NCBI GenBank assembly: GCA_946408345.1 | Contig: CAMJRR010000001.1 | Coordinates: forward strand, 124,001 to 188,000 | DNA length: 64,000 nt | Source of the DNA: an uncultured Bacteroidales bacterium | GTDB lineage: Bacteria; Bacteroidota; Bacteroidia; Bacteroidales; F082 | Direction of reading: 5' to 3' | In this document: positions 1-9,024 of the stretch, one piece after another | Numbering within the stretch: the first letter of the stretch is position 1 | How the letters are laid out: every line of letters starts with the position of its first letter | Notes under the pieces: model-generated | Databases searched by the model: none | Told to the model about the DNA's origin: nothing | The model's input: only the letters and a program-made list of their open reading frames with translations | Program-made: the position numbers and the translations under genes

Positions 1-1037
1 CTAGGCGCACCTTGTCCGTATTGGTTGTCTTGGGAAGGGTTATACAAGTAGACGGCGCATCGGCTTGTGGCTTCGATGAAATAGGATGTTTCTGGCATCC
101 TGAAGCTTATGAATTCGTTGGCATTAAGGGTAGCATAAGGCTGGCCGTTGACCTTGATTTCGTTGTTGTTGGTGGCAGAGATGATTTTTACATAGTCTTT
201 GTTCACTCGACCCAGCGAGGCTGTCACCACGAATTGTTTTCCCCATGCTTGGACCGGCATGGCTTGTTCGAAGATGCAGTCGGAGTCGTTACCGCCATCA
301 GCGGGAACCATGGTCAAGGTGTTTCCGTTGAATACGGCAATCTTTTTGCAGTCATGGGCAGTGACTCGGCTGCCACTGAGGTCACGGCTGGAAGAAAGGG
401 ACGTTCTATTCGATCGCACTTGATAGACTTGCCCTTGCTGTAGGGTGATACTGAAAGTCTGGCCAGCGGGTTTGCCGTCAAGGGTTCTCACGGTTGGGGT
501 GATATCGACGATGGTAGCACCCTCTTCAACAGCGATGACGATGAAAGAGCTGGTGTGTTCGCCCATTTCTATGGATTGGTCGTAGGTTTGGATAATATAA
601 TCGTCGGCAAGGGCGGGTGTGGGCAATACGTATGAGGCATCGAAAGAATATCTGGCCGTATTGGCACAATACACAGAAACGGGTTGGTCTGTTATGATGT
701 GCAAACCTCTGTTTTTGGGGCTTGGGTTTTCATTACATTCCATATAGGCCTGCTCTCTGGGGATGTCAATGAATTTGAGGCCATTGGCCTCAATGGTAAA
801 TGACTCCGACCACTCTGAGTTAGGGTTGCTAATGACACCTGTACAGTCATAAAGCGAGCTGATGAGTACTTGTATTTTCAGGTAGGGACTACCTCCATTA
901 TTGTTGTCGTCAAATCCATTCCCAATAAATGATACCCAGAAGTCAGTGCCTTCAGTGGTGATGTCCTGCGAGAAGGTTTTGGGCCCAATGAGTGCAAGAA
1001 CAAGGAGTAGTAATATGGAGCTTTTTCTAGTTTTCAT
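1..1037 (-). CDS. IgGFc-binding-domain secreted protein (partial, C-terminus outside window)
   Basis: The reading frame starts at the ATG complementary to 1035-1037 and stays open to the left edge, so about 345 N-terminal residues are visible. It begins with a signal peptide (MKTRKSSILLLLVLALIG, then KTFSQD). The mature start has the EGTDFWVSFIGNG motif typical of the IgGFc-binding N-terminal family (PF17517), a domain common in Bacteroidetes surface proteins. Phrases such as SYVLPTPALADDYIIQTYDQS and SRDLSGSRVT are almost repeated in the next gene (1086-4037), so the two are tandem paralogues 48 bp apart on the same strand. Sorting domain and total length cannot be seen. The function is inferred to be surface adhesion or binding; the ligand is unknown. 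The name of the family does not prove IgG binding. Confidence 0.8.
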   Translation of the reverse strand, partial: MKTRKSSILLLLVLALIGPKTFSQDITTEGTDFWVSFIGNGFDDNNNGGSPYLKIQVLISSLYDCTGVISNPNSEWSESFTIEANGLKFIDIPREQAYMECNENPSPKNRGLHIITDQPVSVYCANTARYSFDASYVLPTPALADDYIIQTYDQSIEMGEHTSSFIVIAVEEGATIVDITPTVRTLDGKPAGQTFSITLQQGQVYQVRSNRTSLSSSRDLSGSRVTAHDCKKIAVFNGNTLTMVPADGGNDSDCIFEQAMPVQAWGKQFVVTASLGRVNKDYVKIISATNNNEIKVNGQPYATLNANEFISFRMPETSYFIEATSRCAVYLYNPSQDNQYGQGAP

Positions 1038-1085
1038 GTTAGTTGTTTTGCAGGATTATGATTTAGGTAGGTGTACAGTTATTGT

Positions 1086-4037
1086 TCAAGGAGAGACAAT
1101 GACTTTCTTTGTAAGTGTACCTTCCTTCCCGTTGGCAACGAAAAGATAGAGTCCCTTGGCTTTGTAATTCATGTCGTAGTTGAAGCTGGGATTATCTTCA
1201 GCAATGTGGGCTTGTATGTTGTCAATCAGAATACCCCGCATGTCATACACTTTGATGTCGATTTTTCCAGACATGTTGACGAAGTTGAGCGTCATCTTCC
1301 CATTGTTAGGGTTGGGCATGACGCTGAAGTCAGACGGGAAAATGTTCTGTTCATCGATGTCAAGGAAGGATGACTTGAGGTAGAATTTGCATTGTTTGCT
1401 TCCACAAGCGTTACTCATGGTAGCGGTCAGTATTACATAATCATCGTAATGCTCAGCTACATAGACCGTGCATTCGCTGTAGTATTTTCCATTGTTCACT
1501 TTTGGTGTTGGATCATACTCAATGGACCAAGAGGGTTTGCTAATGGTCCAGTCGCAATGTGTCCATGGACATTCCACCTCATTGTGTTTGCTTTCCTTCA
1601 CCCTGAAGGTGTATTGGAAAGAGAAGAACTCAGTGTTAGTAACCACGGCAACAGTATCGGCATCGGCATTGGGAAGGCCAAATACGACTGCACCTGGTGT
1701 AGTACATTGGATTTTTTCAGGAATTGGGGTGTAGGCCAATGTCAAGTCAAGATACACAAGACTGTCGCACCCTAAGGATGTGGTCAACTCTTTGGAATAG
1801 AAACCCGTTTCGGAATACTCAGTATCGTACCAGATGTAGGAATCGCAATCGGGATGATGTAGCGTATCGCCCTGGATGAGTCCCCCGACCTCTAAGTGAC
1901 ACGTGACGACACTATCGCAACCACTGTATGTATCAAAGATATAAGTGTAGTCCCCTGAAGTTGTATAGGTTGTATTATTCCATTCAAATGGTTGGCATGT
2001 GACGGTGTCAAATTCATAGGTGATTTGGTTATCTACAATAAGGTGCAGGCTGATAATGCTATCGCAGCCATCTATAGTTTGCAGGTTGAGTTGTCGGTCG
2101 TAGGTGCCAGGTTGGTCGTAAACGAAACTGAAACCATGTTCATCATACACACCAGGCTGTCCGTGCCAACAGCGGCTGTCATTGAAGGGAATGTGGTAGT
2201 TGGGATAGGAGTTGATGTAAACCAGCACCGAGTCTTGGCATTCGCTATGTATCGGATTGTTTTGCAGGCGGACCAGAATGGTGTCATTGTTGATGTGCAC
2301 ATTGTTAAAACCATAACCTGAGTAAAGTTCACCAGCGCAAACTTCATCGTTTTCGATAATATATTGTTGTCGGGTGTCAACTATGAAATTGGTGGTGTTG
2401 CTTGACGAGCCTGTACAACCGCCTTCATCGGTAGTGATAAGCAGGGAAGCGTTGTAGATAAGAGACTCGTTGTATATGTGGCTTGCAGGGTTTTCTGTGC
2501 TGGTGGTACCATCGCCAAAATCCCAAAGCAAATCATATTCGTTAAAGTTGACGTTAGCATAGAAAGTCACTTCTTGGTTGGCACAAAATGTATAAGTCTC
2601 ATTGGGCAAGACAATCTCATTATTGATAATTAGGCTTGAACTGAGGTTTTTGGCATTGGAACCCACCATATAGGCATATCCTCGAGCATGGCCAAATCCG
2701 TAAATATGGGCGTTGAAGCCATTGGCACAGGCCAAATGATGCGTACCGTGTTCGATGTGCTTCCTAAAGAAGCGATACTGCGGGGCACCGTTTACTGGTT
2801 CAAACTGTAATGGTGACAATAGCTCATTGTCGAGATAGACATGTTGGATGTCATCTGCGCTGACGATGATGTTCACATAGTGGTCGCTTATGTCGGTGTC
2901 GTGTTCACTTTCATAATTAAATGTTGAGAATGTAATGTCATTGATGCGCTGTTCAATGGGGGCAATCCATACCATGCTTGGAGCACCGGGACCATCATCA
3001 AAATAGATGTCATCATCTTTTGAATGGTTGAACAAATACACGGCGCAGCTTTGCGAGGCTTCTATGAAACAAGACTTGTCCGTTTGTCTCAGCTCAAAAT
3101 CTATGGATTCACCAGTGTTGAGTGTGGTCAAAACCGTACCGTTTCTGAGGATTTCATTGTTATCGTAAGCCGAGGTAATCTTTACGATGTCGTTTTTTTC
3201 ACGCCCAAGTGAGGCAGTGACAACGAATTTCTTTCCCCATGCCTTCAGTGGCATGGCTTGCTCGAACACACAGTCGGAATCGTTACCTCCATCGGGTACC
3301 ATAGTGAGATTGTTGCCGTTGAATACAGCTATTTTCTTGCAGTCGCGGGTGGTTACACGAGTGCCACTAAGGTCGCGGCTTCCATAGCCATTATGTGAGC
3401 GTACTTGATAGGATTCTCCTTTGTACAAGGTGATGCTGTATTCGTTGTGGGCGGTATGGCCTTCTAGAGTGTTCACGGTAGGCGTTATGTCAATCGTGGT
3501 CTCACCGTCTTCGGTGGCAACGATAACAAAGGCAGAGGTGTAATAATTGCTATAATAGGAACTGCCAACAGACTGGTCGTAGGTTTGTATAATATAGTCG
3601 TCGCCCAAAGCTTGGGTGGGTAGCACGTAGGAGGCGTCAAACGACATCTCTGCAATGTTGGAACAATATACAGAAATGGTATCGTCGGCAGTGACGAGAA
3701 GCCCTTTGTTCAACACTTGTCCATATTCTTCCAATTCCATATAAGCTTGCTCCCATGGAATGTCGTCAAACAGATAGGTGCTGTTGGCTCCTACAAAAAA
3801 GGATTGCTCATAACCAGTATTAGGGTTGCTGATGGTGCAGTGGCAATCACGCTTGGCACTCACAATCAATTGTGTTCTGAGCCAAGTAAAACTCCCCCCC
3901 AATATATCATACCTGGTTTTGAATCCATTACCCATGAACGAAACCCAAAACTCCTTGCCTTGAGTCGAGGTGTTTTGTGCTTCCAATGGCAAGACAAGGC
4001 AGCCTAATATGAATAATATGAATACTTTTTTCATCAT
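1086..4037 (-). CDS. T9SS-sorted IgGFc-binding/PKD/GCDS-repeat surface protein
   Basis: A 983-residue protein with signal peptide (1-21), an IgGFc-binding-like region (about 25-460, starting at GKEFWVSFMGNG), and a PKD domain (about 470-555, DLLWDFGDGTTST). Three clear plus one degenerate ~50-residue GCDS repeats follow (about 555-775; each ends GCDS followed by hydrophobic beta strands). Next is a cysteine-containing module (778-891) shared with the proteins at 6214 and 9025, then a T9SS type A sorting domain (about 900-983, MPNPNNGKMTLNF ... GLYLFVANGKEG). This architecture predicts Sec export, T9SS passage and surface attachment. ATGATG at the start leaves 983 or 982 residues. It is probably an adhesin; no catalytic motif was seen. 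It lies downstream of the 303-aa barrel gene and upstream of its truncated paralogue. Confidence 0.85.
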   Translation of the reverse strand: MMKKVFILFILGCLVLPLEAQNTSTQGKEFWVSFMGNGFKTRYDILGGSFTWLRTQLIVSAKRDCHCTISNPNTGYEQSFFVGANSTYLFDDIPWEQAYMELEEYGQVLNKGLLVTADDTISVYCSNIAEMSFDASYVLPTQALGDDYIIQTYDQSVGSSYYSNYYTSAFVIVATEDGETTIDITPTVNTLEGHTAHNEYSITLYKGESYQVRSHNGYGSRDLSGTRVTTRDCKKIAVFNGNNLTMVPDGGNDSDCVFEQAMPLKAWGKKFVVTASLGREKNDIVKITSAYDNNEILRNGTVLTTLNTGESIDFELRQTDKSCFIEASQSCAVYLFNHSKDDDIYFDDGPGAPSMVWIAPIEQRINDITFSTFNYESEHDTDISDHYVNIIVSADDIQHVYLDNELLSPLQFEPVNGAPQYRFFRKHIEHGTHHLACANGFNAHIYGFGHARGYAYMVGSNAKNLSSSLIINNEIVLPNETYTFCANQEVTFYANVNFNEYDLLWDFGDGTTSTENPASHIYNESLIYNASLLITTDEGGCTGSSSNTTNFIVDTRQQYIIENDEVCAGELYSGYGFNNVHINNDTILVRLQNNPIHSECQDSVLVYINSYPNYHIPFNDSRCWHGQPGVYDEHGFSFVYDQPGTYDRQLNLQTIDGCDSIISLHLIVDNQITYEFDTVTCQPFEWNNTTYTTSGDYTYIFDTYSGCDSVVTCHLEVGGLIQGDTLHHPDCDSYIWYDTEYSETGFYSKELTTSLGCDSLVYLDLTLAYTPIPEKIQCTTPGAVVFGLPNADADTVAVVTNTEFFSFQYTFRVKESKHNEVECPWTHCDWTISKPSWSIEYDPTPKVNNGKYYSECTVYVAEHYDDYVILTATMSNACGSKQCKFYLKSSFLDIDEQNIFPSDFSVMPNPNNGKMTLNFVNMSGKIDIKVYDMRGILIDNIQAHIAEDNPSFNYDMNYKAKGLYLFVANGKEGTLTKKVIVSP
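1352..1706 (-). other. Region encoding shared pre-CTD module, copy 1
   Basis: Codes for residues about 778-895 of the 983-aa protein. Landmarks are AVVFG, VVTNTEFFSFQYTF, a C-W-x-x-C-x-W cluster, ISKPSW, YYSECTVYVAE, LTATM and KFYLKSSF. The same order occurs in the proteins at 6214-8964 and 9025-12462. Confidence 0.8.
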
Positions 4038-4120
4038 AATAACTTACTTTGTCTTATTAGTTGGTATTATTATTGGTTTTCTAACTCATACACAAAACTT
4101 CCAATTCCTAACTTCAACTC

Positions 4121-4169
4121 TAAACTCTAAACTCTAAACTTTAAACTCTAAACTCTAAACTCTAAACTC
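4121..4169. repeat. Heptanucleotide tandem repeat (7 units)
   Basis: Seven consecutive TAAACTC units (one unit has TAAACTT) run from 4121 to 4169, preceded by a partial unit (AACTC, 4116-4120). On the minus strand the unit reads GAGTTTA. The last unit overlaps the TGA stop codon (complement of 4168-4170) of the beta-barrel gene, so the array begins inside the gene end and runs into the intergenic gap. Confidence 0.95.
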
Positions 4170-5079
4170 AATCATACTCTCCCCATTTCATGCAAGCTCC
4201 CTTAAGCTGTTTCTTGATGGGCAGCATGAAAGTCAGTGTGGCATGGGCGTCTGTACTGAATCGCAGATAGTTGAACTCGTTGTTTTCTACCTCTCCTTTC
4301 TTGAAGGTGGGTAGGCCGTTTATGTTGGCCGATAAATCAAACTTGAAGAGGAAATAGTAATTGCTTGTGTTAATCCTGAAGAGGGAACCAAAACCAACTG
4401 TGGCGCCAACATTGAGTAACCGGTAAGTGGATCGATTGAAAGGCACGGTATTGCTGGTAGTGGAGATCAGGGTGTTGTTCGCGTCGCTCTTATAGTATGA
4501 ATTGGTATAGGTCATTTTAGCGGTGGTGTCGGGTAACACATAGGAAATCCGAGGAGCGCCAAAAACATAGGGGGAAATGCTGTTTTTTGAGGATAATCCA
4601 ATATAATAGGTGATGGGTATATAGGCCTCAATGGCGCTGTAGTTGGCCTTAAATCCCTTGACGATACGCCCATAGTTGATTTGGGAAGCAGCATTGTCCC
4701 ATTCAACGGGGAAATGGTCGTCTACAAAACCTAACTGAATGCTGTGCTTGGCATAGACCACATTAAGGCCTACCGATAAGTTGCTTTTCAGCATGCGCTC
4801 CACACCAATGCCGCCAAAATAACCCAAACTGTTGGTGATGGTATCAAAGGCCTTATAGTTCTTCAGAAACCAACTGGAGGATTTAGGGCTGTGGAAGTGC
4901 AACCAAGTGGTGAGGTTGCCACCGCCGAGGATGCCGACATTCCATTTGGCGTCGCTCGACTCTACTCGATCACGAGGAGAGGTGAGAGGCTTTTTGAATT
5001 GTGCCGTGGAAGTAAGGGCAAGCAAAGTGAAAGTTGATACAAAAAGAAACCTTGTGACTATGTTTGAACGGTGTTTCAT
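4168..5079 (-). CDS. Outer-membrane beta-barrel protein, PorT-like superfamily
   Basis: A 303-residue protein with an N-terminal signal peptide (hydrophobic FLFVSTFTLLALTSTAQ) followed by alternating hydrophobic/aromatic strands (NVGILGGGNLTTW, FGGIGVERMLKSNLSVGLNVVY, YSAIEAYIPITYYIG), as in small Bacteroidetes outer-membrane barrels of the PF13568 type. There is no lipobox and no sorting domain. It is predicted to sit in the outer membrane. The family includes T9SS PorT, but also many unrelated barrels, and there is not enough here to call it PorT. It lies 71 bp downstream of the lipoprotein gene at 5151-6191, in the same direction. The TGA stop lies inside a heptamer repeat. Confidence 0.65.
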   Translation of the reverse strand: MKHRSNIVTRFLFVSTFTLLALTSTAQFKKPLTSPRDRVESSDAKWNVGILGGGNLTTWLHFHSPKSSSWFLKNYKAFDTITNSLGYFGGIGVERMLKSNLSVGLNVVYAKHSIQLGFVDDHFPVEWDNAASQINYGRIVKGFKANYSAIEAYIPITYYIGLSSKNSISPYVFGAPRISYVLPDTTAKMTYTNSYYKSDANNTLISTTSNTVPFNRSTYRLLNVGATVGFGSLFRINTSNYYFLFKFDLSANINGLPTFKKGEVENNEFNYLRFSTDAHATLTFMLPIKKQLKGACMKWGEYD

Positions 5080-5150
5080 TGCTTTGGAATAATAGGTGAG
5101 AGATTTGGATTATTTGTTTGATTACTGAGATTACGTAATTATTGGGGTTA

Positions 5151-6191
5151 CTAGGGTTGATGTTCAATTATGTGAAACAAGTCATGAATAGCAGGGAGAC
5201 CGTTGCGCCTTCCTATAATGGGTAAGGACTCGCTGTATTGTTCAATACGATATCCCCAATGGAAATCATTGACCCTTTGTCCTGAAAGTGTTCCCGAAAT
5301 AATAACGCTTTCGATTCTTACTAATGAAAGTCCTCCAGTAATGTTGTTGGCAAGAAACTCATTATAGGGTTCTATGCTTCTTCTCATGGAATGACGGAAA
5401 TATAAAGTGAAGTCGTTACCACTGCCCATAATGAAGACACTGTCTTGGGCACTGGCTTTTTCGAACAGATAATAGCTCGCTGTACCGTCGTTAAACATTT
5501 CACCATAAGCACGTTCAAATCTGCATGAATCAAAGATGCCTCTATGTTGGCCGTAAAAGTCAAATTGAATCCTTGTAGGTATATCTTGCCCATCTTTAAG
5601 ATAATACATTGTATTTGTATCAAATGGTATTTCCGGATGGTCAGAGTTGTGAATGAAATGTTTTATTTCTAAAACATCTACATAGAATGAATCTATGTGA
5701 GGTGGATTGTCGCCAAAGTGGAGGTAGGGCCCCATTTCGGCAATCAGGTCGGCAGGCATCACTTCATCAATACTTGGAATGGATTGTATGGCATAATCGT
5801 TACCAAAACGCGCCTCGTAATGGTATTTAACGCGCCCATCAATGATGTCGTTCCCATCCAAACAAAACTCATATTTGGGTTGGGTGGAAATCGGTTTCCC
5901 GTCGCGTACCCAATTAATAAAGGTGTAGCCGTTCTTTGGTGTCGCGGTCAAGATGAGCGAGTCTCCCGCTTGAAATGATAAGGTTGTCAACTCGTAGTTG
6001 ATCGGGCTTTCCACCCCATGAGTCACTTTGTTGAGTTTTATAGTGCCGCCTTCAACAGGGACTTTCTCAACGGAAAATGGCTTTCCATTATGATTAAAGG
6101 GTTCAGGGAAAAGCTCTTCAACTTTATTGCATGATGCGAAAAAGACGGCAGTGAGGCCGGTTAATAACAAAAGACGCAGTTTTTTATTCAT
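5151..6191 (-). CDS. Lipoprotein with InlB B-repeat-like domain
   Basis: A 346-residue protein. The N-terminus MNKKLRLLLLTGLTAVFFASCNK carries a lipobox (FASC) and should be cleaved and lipidated at that cysteine. Residues about 45-120 hold a divergent InlB B-repeat / Listeria-Bacteroides-type fold (AGDSLILTATPKNGYTFINW followed by a DGK loop). The remaining ~220 residues were not recognised. No sorting domain is present, so it is anchored by lipid instead of by T9SS. It is separated by only 22 bp from the end of the 916-aa protein upstream, suggesting co-transcription. A surface or periplasmic role is inferred. Confidence 0.7.
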   Translation of the reverse strand: MNKKLRLLLLTGLTAVFFASCNKVEELFPEPFNHNGKPFSVEKVPVEGGTIKLNKVTHGVESPINYELTTLSFQAGDSLILTATPKNGYTFINWVRDGKPISTQPKYEFCLDGNDIIDGRVKYHYEARFGNDYAIQSIPSIDEVMPADLIAEMGPYLHFGDNPPHIDSFYVDVLEIKHFIHNSDHPEIPFDTNTMYYLKDGQDIPTRIQFDFYGQHRGIFDSCRFERAYGEMFNDGTASYYLFEKASAQDSVFIMGSGNDFTLYFRHSMRRSIEPYNEFLANNITGGLSLVRIESVIISGTLSGQRVNDFHWGYRIEQYSESLPIIGRRNGLPAIHDLFHIIEHQP

Positions 6192-6213
6192 CGTTTGAAT
6201 AGGATTTTAAGTA

Positions 6214-8964
6214 TTATTGAATGATGACGACTTTCTTGGTGAATATTCGGCTGTTATTGGTGAAAGCAAAGAAATAAATGCCTTCGGCATGTTGCTTCAT
6301 AGTATAGTCATAGCTGTAGAGGCTTGTGCTGACATTGGTTTCAAAAGCATCAATCTGGTTACCTGTCATGTCATACACCTTGACAGTAGTCAATCCTTCC
6401 ATGTCCTCAAAGTTGATGCGCATCTGTCCATTGTTGGGATTTGGCACGATGCTGACATTGGCGGCTGCTAAGTTGATCTCATCAATGCCGAGGAAGGAGG
6501 ACTTGAGGTAGAATTTACTTTGTTTGCTATCGCAGCCATTACTCATGGTGGCTGTAAGTATCACATAATCATCGTCATGTTCGGCAACATATACCGTACA
6601 TTTGCTGTAATAGAATCCGTTTGGGTGTTGCTCAGTAAGGGTGTTGCCAATGGTCCATGAAGGTTTGCTGATTTTCCAGTTGCAAGAATTCCAAATGCAT
6701 TCGCTGTGTCCAATTTCTTCAACCATGAAATCATATTGGAAGGAGAAAAACTCAGTGTTGGTAACGACGGCAATGGTGTCGGCATCGGAATCTGGGGCTC
6801 CAAAGACTACTGCGTTCTCAGTGGTGCATACTATTTTGGATGGCTCAGGTGAGTACTTCATGTTCGTAACAGAGACCACCATCGCGGTGTCGCAACCATG
6901 TGTGGTTTGGCCATCGGGATAAGCTTCGTTGGGGAAACTGTAGGTTCCATTTTCCTTGAAATATATGGTATTTCCAAACCAGTCGAACGGAATGGAGTCA
7001 CATCTGTAGTCGGGGTGGCTTTCGTTAATGACAATAGAACCATCCAAGTGGTGGTGGTTGACCGTGACCTTGACAGTTTTCTGTCGACTTTCTGTGGTTG
7101 TGTTGTCGGTTACTATGCAGGTATAGGTGATGGTTTGTGTTGGGGTGGCAATGGGGTTGCTGATGTTGGAGGCACTAAGACCTGTGGTAGGTGTCCAAGA
7201 ATAGCTGTAGTCACCTGAACCACCATTGACCATGACCTGCAACTGTGTGCTTTCGCCATCGCAGAGTGTATTGGGAGAGGCAATGGCATCAACATTTAAA
7301 GGACTGGCACCAATATAAACGAAAACTGTGTCGCTGCTGATACATCCTCCTTGTGGGTTAGTAACGGTCAGCACATATTGTTGGGTGTCAAATAAAGTTA
7401 CTGTTTCGGTGTTTTGGCTATTCGAATTCACCACCATATTGGCAGGCTCCCAGTGGTAGGTGAAGCCGCTGCCGCCGCCTGAACCACTTAATTGAGCCGA
7501 TAGTCCAGGATAGGGTAGGCTTTGGTCAAGACCGGCATCAGCTACAGGCTGTGCATTGACGAGTACGGTTTGGGTGATTTCTCCAGGACAAGTGCCGCCT
7601 TCTGCCGTAACGGTAAGTGTCACCTGATAAGTGCCAGCTTCCGCGTAGGTGTGGCTAACGTTTTGGCCGCTTCCCATGGGGCTGTCGTCGCCGAAATCCC
7701 ATTCATAGTTGGCAACATTCGTTCCCGAAGCCAGACCTTCAAATTGGGTAGCTTCCCCTTGGCAAACAGTGTTGGCAGTAAAACTTGGTGTGGGTTGTTC
7801 GTAAATCACCACCTCGGTGGAGGCTGTAGTGGTCTGCGTGCCTACGGTGGTGGTGCAAGTGTAGGTACCAGCCATTTCCATGGTGCAATTCTCAATAACA
7901 GGATTCTGGACGTTTGAAACGAAGCCGTTAGGGCCAGTCCAAGAGTAGGTCGCATTCATTTGTTCGTTAACGGTCAGATGGATGGTCTCGCCCACGCAAT
8001 AAGGTCCGTCATTGGCCACAATACCAGGAAGAATGTCACAGTCGGTTTCGCCAGGGCCTGAACCAGGGGTTTTGGTGAAGGAAATAACGCAAGGATCGCG
8101 CGAGTAGTTGGTAATCATCAGTATGTAGTATTCGCCAATTTCCGGTCTGTGATAGTTAATTGTTCCGTGGCTTGTTGAGTGCTGGTGCTCTCCGGCAGGA
8201 TATCCAAGATAGACATCCTCAGTGGGATCTGACGAGTAGCAGCAATCTATAATCTTGTCACCGCTGAGGTGGGAGCAAGCCCAGCCCGATGCTACATCTT
8301 CTTCTGTGTAGGGTCCCCACATGCAGAAGTCAATGTCTCTACCTAAATTAATATCGTCTGGGTCATGACCATCCATGTGGATGATGAACTCTCCAGCCGT
8401 GTGTATCCTCATGTGATAAAAGGAAGGGTTGTAGGAATTACCTATGCAGCCGTCGTCCATACCGGGCTCCTCAGCTTGCTGAGAGGAGCTGGCAGCTTCA
8501 AACTCGATGAGGTCCGTCGTGCAGAACGGAAGTGAGTTGGCGCAGTGTTCATTGTCGGATCTGCTGTTTCTGAGAGCAATGTCCATGGTGATAGATAGGA
8601 AATGTCGTGGCTCGACACCATCTTTCCATTCGTTCATCAGAACAAAGATGTCGTTCTTGGTAAGTAGGGCGAAGTCTGCAAAGACGTTTTGGTAAAAGCT
8701 TTCAAACTCATCTAGGAAATGGCTGCTTTCGTCCGTTGCAATGAGGATGAATTGGCCATACTCTTCTTCGGGAATCAGTTCGAAACGACTGTCATTGCTA
8801 ATGTTATAAAGCAAGAAAGCCCTGAAATCAACGTTGTCGATACTTAAGAAATTCAACAATACGCCCTCATCAGAATAAGGTGTGTAAGGCGTTTGCGCCC
8901 ATGGTTTCATAGGCGTGGCTATCAGCATAAGAATGACTATTGCAGCTTTTATGAATCTTTTCAT
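6214..8964 (-). CDS. T9SS-sorted Ig/PKD multidomain surface protein
   Basis: The start is placed at the MKRFIKAAIVILMLI codon (8964), not seven codons upstream, because the signal peptide then begins normally; this gives 916 residues. The N-terminal third includes a pre-peptidase-like beta region (DIDFCMWGPYTEEDV ... GEYYILMITNYSRDPC). It is followed by an Ig-like domain (CVGETIHLTVN ... YSWTGPNGF), a PKD domain (YEWDFGDDSPMGSG), and further Ig/PKD-type units (HWEPANMVV, YSWTPTTGL). A GCDT unit, the shared pre-CTD module and a type A sorting domain (IVPNPNNGQMRINF, AEGIYFFAF) close it. It is a paralogue of the protein at 9025-12462 along its whole length. Likely a surface adhesin or scaffold; no enzyme motif was seen. 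Confidence 0.82.
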   Translation of the reverse strand: MKRFIKAAIVILMLIATPMKPWAQTPYTPYSDEGVLLNFLSIDNVDFRAFLLYNISNDSRFELIPEEEYGQFILIATDESSHFLDEFESFYQNVFADFALLTKNDIFVLMNEWKDGVEPRHFLSITMDIALRNSRSDNEHCANSLPFCTTDLIEFEAASSSQQAEEPGMDDGCIGNSYNPSFYHMRIHTAGEFIIHMDGHDPDDINLGRDIDFCMWGPYTEEDVASGWACSHLSGDKIIDCCYSSDPTEDVYLGYPAGEHQHSTSHGTINYHRPEIGEYYILMITNYSRDPCVISFTKTPGSGPGETDCDILPGIVANDGPYCVGETIHLTVNEQMNATYSWTGPNGFVSNVQNPVIENCTMEMAGTYTCTTTVGTQTTTASTEVVIYEQPTPSFTANTVCQGEATQFEGLASGTNVANYEWDFGDDSPMGSGQNVSHTYAEAGTYQVTLTVTAEGGTCPGEITQTVLVNAQPVADAGLDQSLPYPGLSAQLSGSGGGSGFTYHWEPANMVVNSNSQNTETVTLFDTQQYVLTVTNPQGGCISSDTVFVYIGASPLNVDAIASPNTLCDGESTQLQVMVNGGSGDYSYSWTPTTGLSASNISNPIATPTQTITYTCIVTDNTTTESRQKTVKVTVNHHHLDGSIVINESHPDYRCDSIPFDWFGNTIYFKENGTYSFPNEAYPDGQTTHGCDTAMVVSVTNMKYSPEPSKIVCTTENAVVFGAPDSDADTIAVVTNTEFFSFQYDFMVEEIGHSECIWNSCNWKISKPSWTIGNTLTEQHPNGFYYSKCTVYVAEHDDDYVILTATMSNGCDSKQSKFYLKSSFLGIDEINLAAANVSIVPNPNNGQMRINFEDMEGLTTVKVYDMTGNQIDAFETNVSTSLYSYDYTMKQHAEGIYFFAFTNNSRIFTKKVVIIQ

Positions 8965-9024
8965 CTGTGTTGTCTTATGATACATATAACTCTCTGTAAA
9001 CAGGTATTATTGTGTTGCTCCTAA

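Noticed and set aside
1..4037. True IgG-binding activity of the IgGFc-domain proteins
   Set aside because: The domain name comes from a eukaryotic mucin-like protein; bacterial members are widespread and binding has not been shown by anything visible here.
4121..4169. CRISPR-like or telomeric array
   Set aside because: Units are 7 bp without spacers; it is a simple tandem repeat.
4168..5079. Assignment as the T9SS component PorT
   Set aside because: Only a general small-barrel pattern is seen; no PorT-specific feature could be identified.
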